Below are positions 36,998 through 48,683 of a stretch of DNA of 64,000 nucleotides, one piece after another. Position numbers and translations under genes: made by a program. The stretch is from Bisporella sp. PMI_857. Taxonomy: Eukaryota; Ascomycota; Leotiomycetes; Helotiales; Helotiaceae. Location: NCBI GenBank assembly GCA_021307315.1, contig JAJSPD010000013.1, forward strand, positions 868,001 through 932,000, given 5' to 3'. The first letter of the stretch is position 1. The number at the start of each line of letters is the position of its first letter. The notes beneath the pieces are model-generated. The model was not told the origin of the DNA, did not search any database, and saw nothing but the letters and a program-made list of their open reading frames with translations.

Positions 36998-39531
36998 TGT
37001 TGTAAAATGTATTTGTGTTTCGGTAGGTGAAAAGAAATTGATAGAAGTTAAGACTAGTGCCGACAAAGTGCAATATTACTACCGCGAGGGTGGGGGATTA
37101 CCGCCATCCAGGATTAGCGTGCATTGGTATTGATAGCTTTTATATCCTTGTAATTAACAACTTTGGCCAGATTATTTCTTTGGTCAGGTTCGGCTTAGGA
37201 AATTGTCTCTTTCATTGCTTCCATGGCTTCGTCTGGCAGGATTTCTGTTTGCTTCTCCTGTCATAAGACATTCTGGCTAGCTTCGACAATATAATAAACG
37301 ACGCTGTTTTCCAATGCATATTCTCTTCACTGATTGCTTGAGCCGCAAGTTGTGGCTGCATTCCACTGGTGCAGTTTGTAAGTGACGAGAGCGGAATTTC
37401 TACCGAATTGTCACTAAAGAAACATTTATTGAACAGAGGTTTTGCTGCATTCGCGATCCCGAATATTTTGTAAGCAGTACCGCATTCGCTTCAGCCAGTA
37501 TCATGTTTAACGCGCGTAATTGTAGTTCAATGAATGATCATAGTTTAACGTTCATTCTGCCCCAGAGACAACAATGCCAAGATACCATACCTTGGGTAAA
37601 TAATCTGTGGCACTCGGTCTCTGAAGTAACGTTACTATTGAAGATCAGTACCTTTAAAAGGATGTAACTTACTAAAACCGTCGTCCACGATGCCTCTGTT
37701 GTCTCAAAGTTATCTGATGCTCCGCCGGCTCAACCAAAATTAGATTCTAGGTCAACCCAGGTTTCCTTTGTTATCTTGGATCAGTCTCCACTGAGGGCGA
37801 GAGGAAATCTGCAAGGCAGGGATTCGGGAAGAGAAAAGGTTCTTGCCTTGTTTTGTTTTTGATAGCGTTGTAATCCCCATAATGAGCAGGCTAGATTGTA
37901 CATTCGTTCACTGGAACCTTTCCCAATATCTCACAATAGTGCCATGTCAGGGAATGAATATTCGTATATAAAATAAGTGAATTTGAAAAATATTAGAATC
38001 TAGACTGTTTGTAAGAAATAGATAAGGTAAAGTTTCTTATGTAGCTTAACCCTACCACCTTGTTATCGAAATTTGTGTCACCAGTATATACTTCCATTAT
38101 CCAGGTCTGCAACTCTCGAATTTGGCTCATCTTTCTGGCTTAGACAAGTTTTAGGCTTTACGAACAAGAAATTTTTTATCAGCGAGGGATTTAATAATAT
38201 GTTAGCATGGCCCCAATTACGGATATGGATATCTTCTACTCCAGTAGAGCAGCCGGCTATGTGTGGTGCTTATACAAAACACTCGCCTCTAACCAGGTAG
38301 AGCGTACTTCTCGAAGAAGAGACACCAAGATAGGCAACCGAATTTGCTAAAAGATATATTGGAATAGACCACCTCTATATTACCAAAATGGAGATTTTCA
38401 AATCTGATGGTCAACAGGCATCTATGATGGTATATATTATGCAAAAGAGAGGTTAGGTACCATTAAGACGGTGATAGGCCCAGTGCCACACAACCACGAG
38501 TCTACATAGCGCGTGCTTTAGAATACGTGGCACCTACAACGCTCCTAATAACACAGATTATCTGTCAGTAGAATTTACATCTTCATGTAAGTTTTCTCAT
38601 GGAGATTCAAGGCCTTGCTGGCGAAGCGAGATGCTGTTGACTCCCAAATGAACGACGTTATTCCTTTTAAGTGTCCTCACATTGCCCCTATCGAATACTT
38701 ACCACGGCCCACAAAGATACCTTCCTGTACCTCGTCTTGTTATGCTTTGCTGGTATGGTATGCTTAATTCGGATCCTATACATCCCACTGCCCCTGGCCA
38801 GTATGACCTATTTTGTTGATAAAAAGAGAGATATATATAGGTATAGATATTATCAGGACTGTACTCCGCATAAAGACTCCAGCTGCAGCTGTTCAAGTAA
38901 GCGTGCCGTATAAACCTTATATAAGACCGAAGAGTTGATTGAAGCATATCTTGAGGTTCATAAGTGTGGGAAGGAGCGCAATTCTTAATCTGGATCAAGT
39001 CGCCGAGGGATGACAGCGATAGCGAAGGTTTCTCAAAAGGGGAAACTATGAGCGAGAAGTTGTTGTCATTCAATTATGGACTGCTCTTCAATAAAAATTT
39101 ACCGAGATCGAGGTATGCCTGCTTCAGAACTGTTGTGTTTACACCTGACGCAACGTATGTGCCTATTCTGGGAATTTCAAGTATTCAACCCGCCGACCAC
39201 TAAACATGCATGCCTGTGTATCGGCGGGTCCTAGTGTGGTCTTGCCGAAGTAGGGAAGGATTGGACAAGAAACCAAACAGAAAAAGAGGCTTAGGGAGAG
39301 CAAAACGACATTCGGGTGGTTGCCGAGGCTAGAATTGATAAGGAATCAGATTGCCATTATTAACTCATTTCTATTACGTTTAGATCCGCATTCAGAGCAC
39401 ATTATTGGGAGATTATTTTGTCAGATTGGAAGAGCTGGCTCTTGAGTGCGCAGAAGTCTGAACGTCCAGGAAAGTGGATTTTGGACTGTATTAATATGCT
39501 TAGCGAGCCTCGTAAACAAATCGGTCAGATT
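36998..39531. other. Non-coding accessory stretch
   Basis: About 2.5 kb, AT-rich. Small open frames at 37057-37266, 38073-38300, 38671-38913, 38699-39073 and 38964-39203 have no recognisable domains. A minor open run near 38590-38770 (+) reads KALLAKRDAVDSQMNDVIPF but has no start and no recognised family. Probably eroded accessory DNA. Confidence 0.45.
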
Positions 39532-39668
39532 TCCCCTGTGGCACAACTGGTTAGCGCGTAAGTAATTTGAACTTCTAATGCATAACTTTCCACTAAATCA
39601 CACCTATAGGTCAGACTGTTAGTAAATGAGCAATCTGGAGGTTGATAGTTCGATCCTATCCGGGGGAG
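39532..39668 (+). tRNA. tRNA-Asn(GUU) with two introns, one spliceosome-like
   Basis: Acceptor arms TCCCCTG (39532-39538) and CGGGGGA (39661-39667) pair over seven positions with one G-U. The A box TGGCACAACTGG starts at 39539 and the B box AGTTCGATCC at 39648. The D stem is GCAC/GCGC with one mismatch. The anticodon stem TCAGA/TCTGG (39611-39615, 39634-39638) has one wobble; the loop is CTGTTAA with anticodon GTT (39618-39620), giving Asn. An 11-base intron (39622-39632) lies at the canonical position 37/38. The T stem GATAG/CTATC is perfect. In addition, 39558-39609 (52 bases) interrupts the gene between the D stem and base 26; it begins GTAAGT, contains CTAAT and ends CCTATAG. Removing both restores a standard tRNA. 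T runs at 39678-39682 and 39688-39694 fit a Pol III terminator. Whether mature tRNA is made is unknown. Confidence 0.82.
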
Positions 39669-40913
39669 ATGTCATCATTTTTGGTGCTTTTTTTCCCCCA
39701 ACACTCCCTGTATTACATTTGATAAGCTGCGAGCAGGGTTGGTTTATAGAGCATATGTGGACTCCTACACTTTTTATTATGCAGCTATGTGGATTGATAC
39801 AAATAGCCAAGAAATTCTGTTTCTTCTCAGCCGCACCGGCCGCTATAAAACTTGACTTGATTGTGGCGGATGTGATAATGCACCTTTTTTGGTGATGTGT
39901 TTTGACGTGATATAGGAGAAACCACCGTTTTATTCTCTTACTTTTGGGGAGGGGGGGAAATTCGTTATAAGCGAGAAAAACTAAGATGACCAAGTCAAAC
40001 GTGAAAAGAAATAATAGCCAATGTCCCAGAGGTATTTCTAATGAAATTAGATGAATACCTAAATTCACCCTGCTATTATTTTCTTTTCGTATGGTAGTGT
40101 GTGCTTATTCAGCAATAAAATTATGCATCTCTCCACAAAGAAACTTAATACTTATAATTGTGAACTTTATTTGTTGCGAACCTGACTGTATGTCCAGGTT
40201 GAAATCTCTATGTAGGCAATCACAGCTACTAGTTAATATTCAGCATGTTAAATGGTTACGCTGGTTCGTCTTTTCTGATTCAAATACCTCTAAAATATTC
40301 ATGCGAGCAAATACAATGACTGATCCCATGCCTTACTAGCATATAATTAGGTTTGGAAGTGCATTTAACGGGGCGTAGTTGACCGCTTACGCGCTCATCA
40401 GGCTTGCGATAGGAAACCTGTAATGGAAGGACAGATAAAACTGTCTTGCGGTGTGGACGAAAGCATGAATCTTTGGCGACTCATATTCCAGTGGTTGGGC
40501 GCGTGCATCGTCATAAGACTTGGCAGGCAGAGGGGCACTGATGTCGTTTGCTACTTGGCACATGTGCACTTCCCTGAAAAACCGAATCTGGGAACAAACT
40601 TATCTGTAGGCTTGATGGCATTTCTCTTTCAGATACTTTGTATCTAGGCAAGGACACGCTGATTCACTCGTTGTGTTACCTCTGTTGTGTGTTGATAGAT
40701 CTTTAGTATATTCAAGAAGACACAATTCAGATTGGCATTTATCTAAGAAGTTGCGCCAGGCGAGAATCTATGTCCTTGCTCAATAATATCCATTCTCGGT
40801 GATTCCAGAGCGAGAGATCCTCAATACGCTGTGTTTACAGTCGCTTTTAGCACAGAAAGGTGCTATTTCAATCCATTCGGACAAGTGGATCCTGCCGTTG
40901 AGCAATCTCCGCC
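39669..40913. other. Intergenic region, choline kinase promoter side
   Basis: About 1.2 kb with the tRNA terminator at the left and the choline kinase promoter at the right. Open frames at 39626-39895, 40091-40339 and 40423-40647 have no recognisable domain. Confidence 0.5.
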
Positions 40914-43474
40914 ATGTCTTCGTCCACACCCTTACCATTGCGCCCGTCGATTCGATCACAAGATACCGATGAACCTGCCAGCCTAACGAGTGGTCCTGCC
41001 AAAGGTGAGCTTCGGTGCGGGGCAGGGGAGTTTGGAGTCAAGCTTGCCTGCTTCACCCTTCGCTACTGTCTCTGTTATTGAAGAGTCATACAGCGCCTGC
41101 TAATTATTGACAGTCGTCTCGATCGCTGAACCAGAAGAATCCTCGCTCTCGTCTCCGGCTGAAGATAGCACACGAATTAAACGATTTCCTGTCAGCACCG
41201 GATCCAAGAGACCTATCATGCATTCCAATTCATCGTCAAGGCTGTCGCTCGCGAGCACTGAGAACTTGGAAGGGCTAGCAGAGACTTCACACGGTGGCAG
41301 GCATGAGCAAAAACACCGCGAACACCGCGTTCACCAACACGACAAACTGTTACTGCAGGTGTCGGAATGGCTACAGAGGGAGAAGGCTAAACGCGCAGCA
41401 AGAAGATCGAAAAGCCGGCATGCAGAAGGCCATCAATCTCACCATGCTTCGGGAAGACCTGTGGAAAATAAGGGGGGCAGCTTGGCTTCAAGACCCAGAA
41501 CATTGAGTCAAAGTACAGACGGTAGCGAAGTATCATTTGAGACGTTGCAGAGGATTTTGGAGGAAAGCAAGGCTGAATTTGGTCATGAATCGTTCTCTTC
41601 AACCTCGCCTTCTGCAAGTTTGCGCAGATCATCGCATAGTAGTGGCAAGAGAAAGTCATCTGTTCGAAAACTGGGAGTAGCGAGCTCTGACACCGAATAC
41701 CAGGATGGTGATGTGATTGTACCGTCGTGCGACGTAGTACTAGACAACTCCAAGACTATGTCGTACAGCGGGGGTGGAATAGAGTCAGCGAACGAGACAG
41801 TCACGCTAGCCACAAGTAAGCGTGCAGAGAAGGAGAGAAAAGCTTGGTTGGCATTCAAGAACGAGATCGTCAAGCTTGCGCATACGCTACGACTTAAGGG
41901 CTGGAGGAGGGTGCCATTGGAGAACGGAGGCGATATCGAAGTAGAGCGACTTAGTGGAGCACTCACCAACGCCGTATACGTTGTCAGCCCTCCAAAGGAT
42001 CTTCCTCTGACCGCAGCCAATTCCACGCACAAACACAAGCTACCTCCCAAACTGCTGCTTCGTATCTATGGACCACAAGTGGCACACCTTATCGACCGAG
42101 AAAATGAGCTTAGTATCCTGCGTCGGCTTGCTCGAAAGAGAATTGGACCTAGACTCCTCGGGACCTTCACGAATGGCCGATTCGAAGAATTTTTCAATGC
42201 ACAGACACTCACAAGCGAAGATTTGAGAATTCCAGATACAAGCAAGCAAATTGCCAAGCGTATGAGAGAATTGCATGATGGTGTTGAGCTTCTGGACCGT
42301 GAAATAGAAGAGGGACCATTTATCTGGCAAAATTGGGATAAATGGGTCAGTAGATGCGAGGAAGTCATTACCTATCTTGATAAAGAAATTTCAAGCGGAG
42401 TCGACGGCGCTGGCGAGGCTTGGAGACACCGTGGTCTGATCTGCGGTGTTGAATGGAAGGTCTTTAAAACTGCCATTGATAACTATCGCAAATGGCTAGA
42501 TGAATTTTACCGAGAGAAAGGAGGAGTGAATCAGAATTTGGTGTTTGCTCACAACGACGTATGTATTTCCGTTCAGGTATTCCCCGGCATGAACTAATGC
42601 TGCAATACAGACGCAATATGGCAACATACTTCGCTTAGTTCCAGAGTCGTCGGATGGTCGGGCACCGTCTCCTCTGCTTCTGCCACAAAATACACACAAA
42701 CAATTGGTGGTTATCGATTTTGAGTACGCCTCTGGCAACACTCCTGGTCTTGAGTTCGCGAACCACTTTACGGAATGGTGCTACAATTACCATGACGCTC
42801 TCAAACCTTGGGCATGCAACACTAAGCGTTACCCGACGTTGGAGGAACAGCGACGGTTTGTCAGAAGCTACCTCAATCATAGGCCACAATTCAATGCCAG
42901 AGCATCTTCTACACCAAAGCTCTCGCCCATGGAGAGTTCTTCTAAAAGCTCAATATCCGATTTTCTTTTAGACTCAAGGACTCCTGGCGGCAGCACTACG
43001 AACCTTATGGACGGCTCCTATACGGAGGAAGAGGCAAAGCGAGAGAGGGAGGTTGATCGTCAAGTTACAGAGCTGTTGAAGGAGGTCCGCGTTTGGCGGG
43101 TTGCTAATTCAGCTCAATGGGTAGCGTGGGGAATTGTGCAGGCCAAGGTACCCGGGCTTGATTCCGCAAAGTGTGAGTTGGGCCAAACCACTGAAGAGCC
43201 TGCATCAATTGCAGAGGACGAGTCCAATGTCGTTGAGCAATCATCACCACAGCTTGACAAGAGATCGGAAGGTCTCGAAGCAGAAGCCTTACAATCTGGA
43301 GACTCGGCTAAGGAAGCCGAGAAATTGGACGAGGAAGAAGAGGAGTTTGACTACCTTGCTTACGCCCAGGACCGAGCAATGTTCTTTTGGGGAGATGTTG
43401 TCACCCTAGGTCTGGTAAAGAAAGAGGAATTACCAGAGGAGCTGGTGAAGCGTTTGAAGATCATAGATTATTGA
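40914..43474 (+). CDS. CKI1: Choline kinase (ethanolamine kinase family)
   Basis: Phosphorylates choline with ATP, the first step of the CDP-choline (Kennedy) route to phosphatidylcholine. Exons 40914-41004, 41114-42558 and 42611-43474 give 799 residues, longer than the roughly 430-580 of many members because of an N-terminal region of about 230 mostly Ser/Arg/Lys-rich residues (for example REKAKRAARRSKSRHAEGHQ). The kinase part has the LSGALTNAVYVVSPP segment (family N-terminal domain), the catalytic HNDTQYGNIL (about 509-518, created by joining exons 2 and 3) and VVIDFEYASGN (about 545), followed by NHFTEWCYNYHD. An acidic insert (KLDEEEEEFDYLAYAQDRAM) precedes the C-terminus. The start at 40914 is the first ATG giving an open exon 1; exon 1 is inferred from a GTGAGC donor and the 109-base intron. 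Confidence 0.92.
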
Positions 43475-43804
43475 GAAGGAGCACTTTGCGGAATTTGTGA
43501 GCATGAGAACTTGTTATGATAACCTAGTATGGCGGAAGGACAAATTTATAATCAATGCCCTATGATCTATGTTCCCATTTTACTTCTAATTATTCTATCA
43601 GCCTACTGTAATTTAAATGCGTATTGATCTCCGCAACATTATATGTGTTTTACAAAGTCTCGATATCATGCACCGGATTTCCGGAGGTATGTTTATGGCA
43701 TTGAAAGCTTCTTATTTCCAGGCTTGATCTTCATGCTATGATACATCATCCTGAACGCTTCCAGTCTAATCGACCCAATTATTCAGTCCCAAAGCCTCTA
43801 CTTC
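43475..43804. other. Convergent intergenic region
   Basis: About 330 bases between the choline kinase stop (+) and the FMN-binding protein stop (-). Nothing is seen beyond expected 3' ends. Confidence 0.55.
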
Positions 43805-44810
43805 CTACTTGAAAACACCTAGAGAAATCACCCCTTTAATCTTCGCCGCTTCCTCTACCGGGACCTGCGCAACTGTTTCCGCATATCGTTTCTCTTCCTC
43901 ATTTCTTCCATTAATCCAACCCCTGATACCCGCCTGCACAACTCTCCCCGGCGTAAACCCGCTCTCCACCGGCCTTCCCAGCACCTCATATAATGGTACC
44001 ACCCCCGTCCAGACGTCCTGTCTCTCTCCCAAACCTCCCTTCTCCAGCCCGTTAATATTTGTAGCTCTCGACTTTTCAGACGCCGTCCGGATCACCACTT
44101 TGATGATCTGGACACTCCTCATGGCTTCAGGGGCGACCGGATTGGTGGATGACCAGCGCCGCCGAACCATATGGTTGGTGATTCGGTGCAAGGCGTATAA
44201 TTTTTCTTGAGGAGAGGTTACAAGATAGGCGTCACCGTGAATTATGCAAGAGCGGTAATTAAGGGAATGGCCGTTGGGTGCAAAGTGGAGTACTATACCG
44301 CTGACTATCCCCCGTCAGCTACCCTCTCCTTCCATCTCAGATTTGAGAGCACTCACCTTTCGTTGACGAAATAACGACTTTGATAGAGCCATTGGCTTTC
44401 GTCATCTTGTTTAGAAGCATAGCCGAGTTTCCATGAAGATACACATCAAACGGCTTCTCATTGAACAATTCTTGCTCCCTCCGGTACTGCTCCTCATCCC
44501 CATCGTCTTCGGGAAGGGGATTTGAGGGGTCGTATTGCCCAGCGCAAGCCGTCATAGGAACCATGAATGGGCTGGGCTCGCCATCCTCGTCGATCGTCAC
44601 GAAAGAAACGTCTGAGAAGAAGGTGGATTCAAGGATGGAGTAGACTATTTTGTAGTCATAACGCGCTGCAATTGAGTTATTATTTTGCACCTTTTGGGGA
44701 CGCTGTCAGGACAGACCTCTGTGCTTATAAACACGGATTGTATTTTCTTTTCTCTGGTCATATACAGCTTTGGAATTTTGAGACTCTTCCTTTGTAGCAA
44801 CGGGCGCCAT
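43805..44810 (-). CDS. FMN-binding split-barrel (PNPOx-like) protein
   Basis: Flavin-binding protein of the pyridoxamine-phosphate-oxidase-like, NimA-type group (Pyridox_ox_2 family); the cytosolic reaction is unknown. Exons 44810-44717, 44665-44357 and 44304-43805 give 300 residues. N-terminal landmarks are TIRVYKHR|ARYDYKIVYSILE, then FFSDVSFVTIDEDGEPSPF (the first strands of the barrel), DVYLHGNSAMLLNKM and, after intron 2, VLHFAPNGHSLNYRSCIIHG, which provides typical flavin-phosphate contacts (N-Y-R-S). The C-terminal third contains VVPLYEVLGRPV, usual in the fungal members. The first intron uses the non-standard donor GTCTGT. The ATG at 44810 is preferred over an out-of-frame ATG just upstream. 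It is divergent from the M20 peptidase and may share a promoter. Confidence 0.88.
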
Positions 44811-45272
44811 TTTGGGGCATACCTGGTGAAAAGAAGAAGTTATATATCCTGACTTTAGAGCAAATGACTAGAAACCTCGGCGAACTTACTAAGACTTAGC
44901 AAATCAAGAACCAAGCATATAAATCGTTGTCCTGTATGACGTTACCAAAGGCATTGCTCGTCCTGATATGGGTTTGGGCAGCCATGGTAGCTCGAGTCTG
45001 TTATGGGCCTTTCAATGTTGTGCAATGATATAAATCTGAAGTAGGTGGACACGATAAAATCAAAGTGGGCTGTAAGTTGGCATCTGTAACCGCCGGCCCA
45101 CAACTTCTAGGTCTGACAAGATTATTGGCCCTTGGCGCTATAGTTGTATTTCGTAGATGGGAAACTCCTAGTGCTAAATTTTTTGGAATATTTTGCTTAG
45201 AGAGTGTTTTTCCTTTTGAAGAAGATCGATAGCTTTATGCAGATGTTTGGGACTCGTATCAAAATCACCAAC
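44811..45272. promoter_or_regulatory. Shared divergent promoter region
   Basis: About 460 bases lie between the start codons of the FMN-binding protein (-) and the M20 peptidase (+). A shared regulatory region is inferred from position only; no binding motif was recognised. Confidence 0.4.
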
Positions 45273-46987
45273 ATGGATACAGTTTTAGCAAAGCTCGATG
45301 AACTCCAAGAACATGCTATTAAGCTACTTGGTACAGCAGTAGAAATTCCATCTGTGTCCAATGATCCAACCCTAAGAAAAGAGGTAATATAAATGGCCCT
45401 TATTTCTAACAGATTGGCTCATTTTTTAGGTTTTCCGCATGGCCGAATTTCTGGAGAAAGAATTTGATAGCCTCAATATACTGTAAGGGTCCTGTTATCC
45501 TGAACATTCAACGAGTTGATCAAGTTAGGCATAAACGCGAGTTCCTTGATCCAGAGGCAAAAATAGATGACTCTGCTCCAGCTTTTCCTCCAGTTCTCTT
45601 TGCAGAGACCGTACCAGTAGGCTCAGGGTTACCATCAGTTCTCATATATGGCCATTACGATGTTCAACCGGTCTGTACTCAATAACTGACTTTGTTGGAC
45701 ACAAAATCTGATTCCTCTAGGCCGAAGAAGGTGATGGATGGAAACTACCACCTTTCAAGTTCCATCATGATGAGCAGAAGGGGATCATGTATGGGAGGGG
45801 AGCGACCGATGATAAAGGTCCGGTGCTTGGATGGCTACACGTCATTAGAGCATATAAGGCAGCCAAAGTACCTTTGCCAGTAAGATTAGTTTTCTGCCTC
45901 GAAGGTTTGGAAGAGGTGGGCTCTACAGGACTCCGCTCTATTCTCAGACGAGAAATAGAGAAAGGCTCGCGGGGATATCTTCATGGCATCGACGTGGTCT
46001 CAATATCAGATACTTATTGGACGGGAACATCAAAGCCATGCTTGGGATATGGACTGCGTGGTATTTCATACTTCACAATCCAAGTTAGTGCTGGTGGAGA
46101 TGGCAAAGATAAACATTCTGGCTATGGAGGGCAGATAAAAGAACCATTGCAGGATCTGGTAAAGCTATTTTCCTCACTTACCGATGATGCGGGAGACATT
46201 GCAATTCCTGGATTTTCGGCTCTTGAGAAGCCATTGAGACCCGAAGTTAAAGCATTATACGAAGGGATCGAGACCGAGAATAAATTGAGTAAGCATGAAA
46301 CGGCAGTGCAAACACTGATTGCAGGCTGGTATGATTCTGCGCTGTCTTATCATGGAATCGAAGGCGCATTCAGCGGGCCTGGTGCAAAGACTGTCATTCC
46401 TGGAAGTGTCATAGGCGAGTACACTTCTGCAACTCCCCTACTGAAAACTAATGCCATTGCTAGGTAAATTCAGCCTCAGGACGCAGAGCGGAATAGACCT
46501 ATCGGCTGTCACCAAAATTGTGAAAGAGCACTTAGATGCCGTGTATAGAAAGCTCAAGACCAAGAATATAATGAAGGTAGAGTGTCTTGGTTCAGAGCCT
46601 GGATGGGAATCTGATCCTTTGCATTGGAACTACGATGCGGCATCGAAGGCAATAGAAAAAGTTTGGGGAGTGAAACCAGGTAAGCAAATAATAGAATTAC
46701 TAGCTTAACAAACCTATTGTTCTAGAAACCTTTTTGACACGTCTATAGATTACACGCGAGAAGGTGGAACGATTCCAATTACGGGAATGCTACAAGATAT
46801 CCTTGCAGGAAAGAACATTGTTTTGATACCCATGGGCCGAGTAGACGATGGTGCTCACTCGGCTGATGAAAAACTTGATTTGACAAATTATGCTAATGGA
46901 TGCAAGGTGTTTGCGTGGTATTTAGAGGAAATTGGAAACCGAGGCGATAATCATGCACTCGATACTCACTCTAGGCATATAGAATAG
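45273..46987 (+). CDS. M20 metallodipeptidase (Dug1/CNDP-like)
   Basis: Zinc or manganese dipeptidase of the M20A/CNDP family; the yeast relative Dug1 cleaves Cys-Gly in glutathione turnover. Exons 45273-45383, 45430-45482, 45529-45670, 45721-46414, 46464-46679 and 46749-46987 give 484 residues, the family size. Metal and catalytic sites are visible: LIYGHYDVQP (metal His, catalytic Asp), GRGATDDKG (bridging Asp), EGLEEVGS (catalytic Glu and metal Glu), a middle Asp in SISDTYWTG and the C-terminal metal His in DDGAHSADEKL. The start at 45273 (MDTVLAKLDELQ) matches the family; two in-frame ATGs upstream would add 9-13 residues. The fourth intron (46415-46463) needs a GC donor, ATAG|GCGAGT, to give VIGKFSLRTQSG. 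The third intron has donor GTCTGT. Confidence 0.93.
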
Positions 46988-47403
46988 CTGGGCATCGAAA
47001 TTTCCGAGAGCTTGTTCAGTATTAGCAAAGATATCAGGAAATTTCTCAGTCGAGTATTTGGGGGAAGATTGATTGTAGTGGTAATGTTGAGCGTTCCTCT
47101 CTTCTGTCCATGTCACTTCTTGCATGAAAAAAATATTGTCTGAGGAATTTGTGAGTGTCAGCGACTGCAACGACACTATTCAGGCGATAGCAAGACCATT
47201 AATTTGATCATGATAGGACTTGTTGCAGAGGACATGAGGTCATTCGTTATGTGGTTTGGACTGTACTAGGATCCTCTAAAGCAGAACAAAGAAAGAAGAA
47301 AGCTGGAATTACAAAGTAAATATCTCCGCTACATGCCGAGGCCTGGTCTCAATAGCCATATCATGTCGTGAGGAGGATATCGGTTATTTACCGGACAAGT
47401 AAA

Positions 47404-47425
47404 CAGTAAGCAGTAAGCAGTAAGC
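47404..47425. repeat. Three copies of AGTAAGC
   Basis: Direct tandem repeat of a seven-base unit (CAGTAAG/AGTAAGC), three copies, in intergenic DNA. Confidence 0.8.
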
Positions 47426-48683
47426 ACCGTAGGCCTGTAGGGCTGTAGGCAAGCCCTGTAGCCAAACCCCGGAAGGAGTCGAAGGAGGAAAGGGAGAAAA
47501 GTCGAGGAGAAGGAAGGGTAAAAAAAAAGGAACCAGACAGAGTGCAGCCGAATCTCCATCTCCATCTACATATATATCATCGCCGTCTCACTCGAGTGTG
47601 TTCCTCCTCAACCTTTCCTTTCTTACTTTGGGAAGCAAGCATTGGGGCGCCTACAGGTGAATGAAAGTCTTCATCAAATACAGGACCAATCCAGTATCGA
47701 GCCCCGCCTTCCTTTCTACCTTGGTCATTATTGTTGTGCCATTCTTCTGCTTTCCCTGCCGGTACTGTACCTGAACAGGTCTATCTATGATATGACATTC
47801 TACATATTTGAACTTATGATGATGAGAAAAGCCCAGCCAGGGTCCGAGCATTACGGGATTCCACTTTGGGGGGGCCGGGGGCCACAAACTCATTTTCTGC
47901 AGGGGAACAGTTCATGATATGGAGACAAAGCAGCGCATACACACATATGAGCCAATGAACCGCCATCTCTTGCCGCCCTCCGCAATTGAATGGCCTGGGC
48001 GGGTGGCTCAATTATTTATCCAATGGTACAGCATATATGTTCCCGCATTGCATTGGAAATGTGATAATCTGCTGGGGCCATCGTCACCTCAATTTTGGTG
48101 GGGTCCAGCTGCTCTGGTGTCTGATATGTCGAGGACAGTGGTCTTCGTCACCTTATGCTGACCTTGGCATCCCTGAAGACGGAACTGAGCTCTGTCGCTC
48201 TCCGTTCGAAATATGTTAGTTGTTCCTTGGAGCATCTGAATGAAAACCCTTCTGGATTATCCTTTTCTACTTTGTTCCATCTTTAATTTACTATAGGCCC
48301 AATGCTTATTACTATAGAGGGTATCTGATCCGGAGCTCACCTCAGCACATTTCTGCAGAAGCTCTCTGACTTGCAGGACAAACCAACGGCAGCTGTGCGC
48401 CACAGTGATAACTTCCCGGTACTGCTCCAGGTCAGTCCTAGTGCCGTTAATAAGATCATTGCAGGGGAACAAAGGAGGCAAACTTCTACTTCTGGTGGGG
48501 AGGGTGGCATTTTCTAATTGGTACTAAGTCATCATTCGACTGTCTTCAACCGCCGGCCATTGCGACTCAATCTTTCTCTCCTTTATACTTCATCACTCCT
48601 GCCGCCGTTGGTACTCCGGACGCGCTCGTCTCTAAAGTTGAATCCGAGTCAATAGCTCCAGCGGTTCGAGTGACGGATTTGCT

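Noticed and set aside
33401..37000. Heavy repeat-induced point mutation of the whole region
   Set aside because: A few stops fit C-to-T change, but the sequence is not strongly AT-biased and long protein-like stretches survive; ordinary decay explains it better.
39619..40068. Minus-strand open frame of 149 codons
   Set aside because: It overlaps the 3' half of the tRNA-Asn gene and has no domain.
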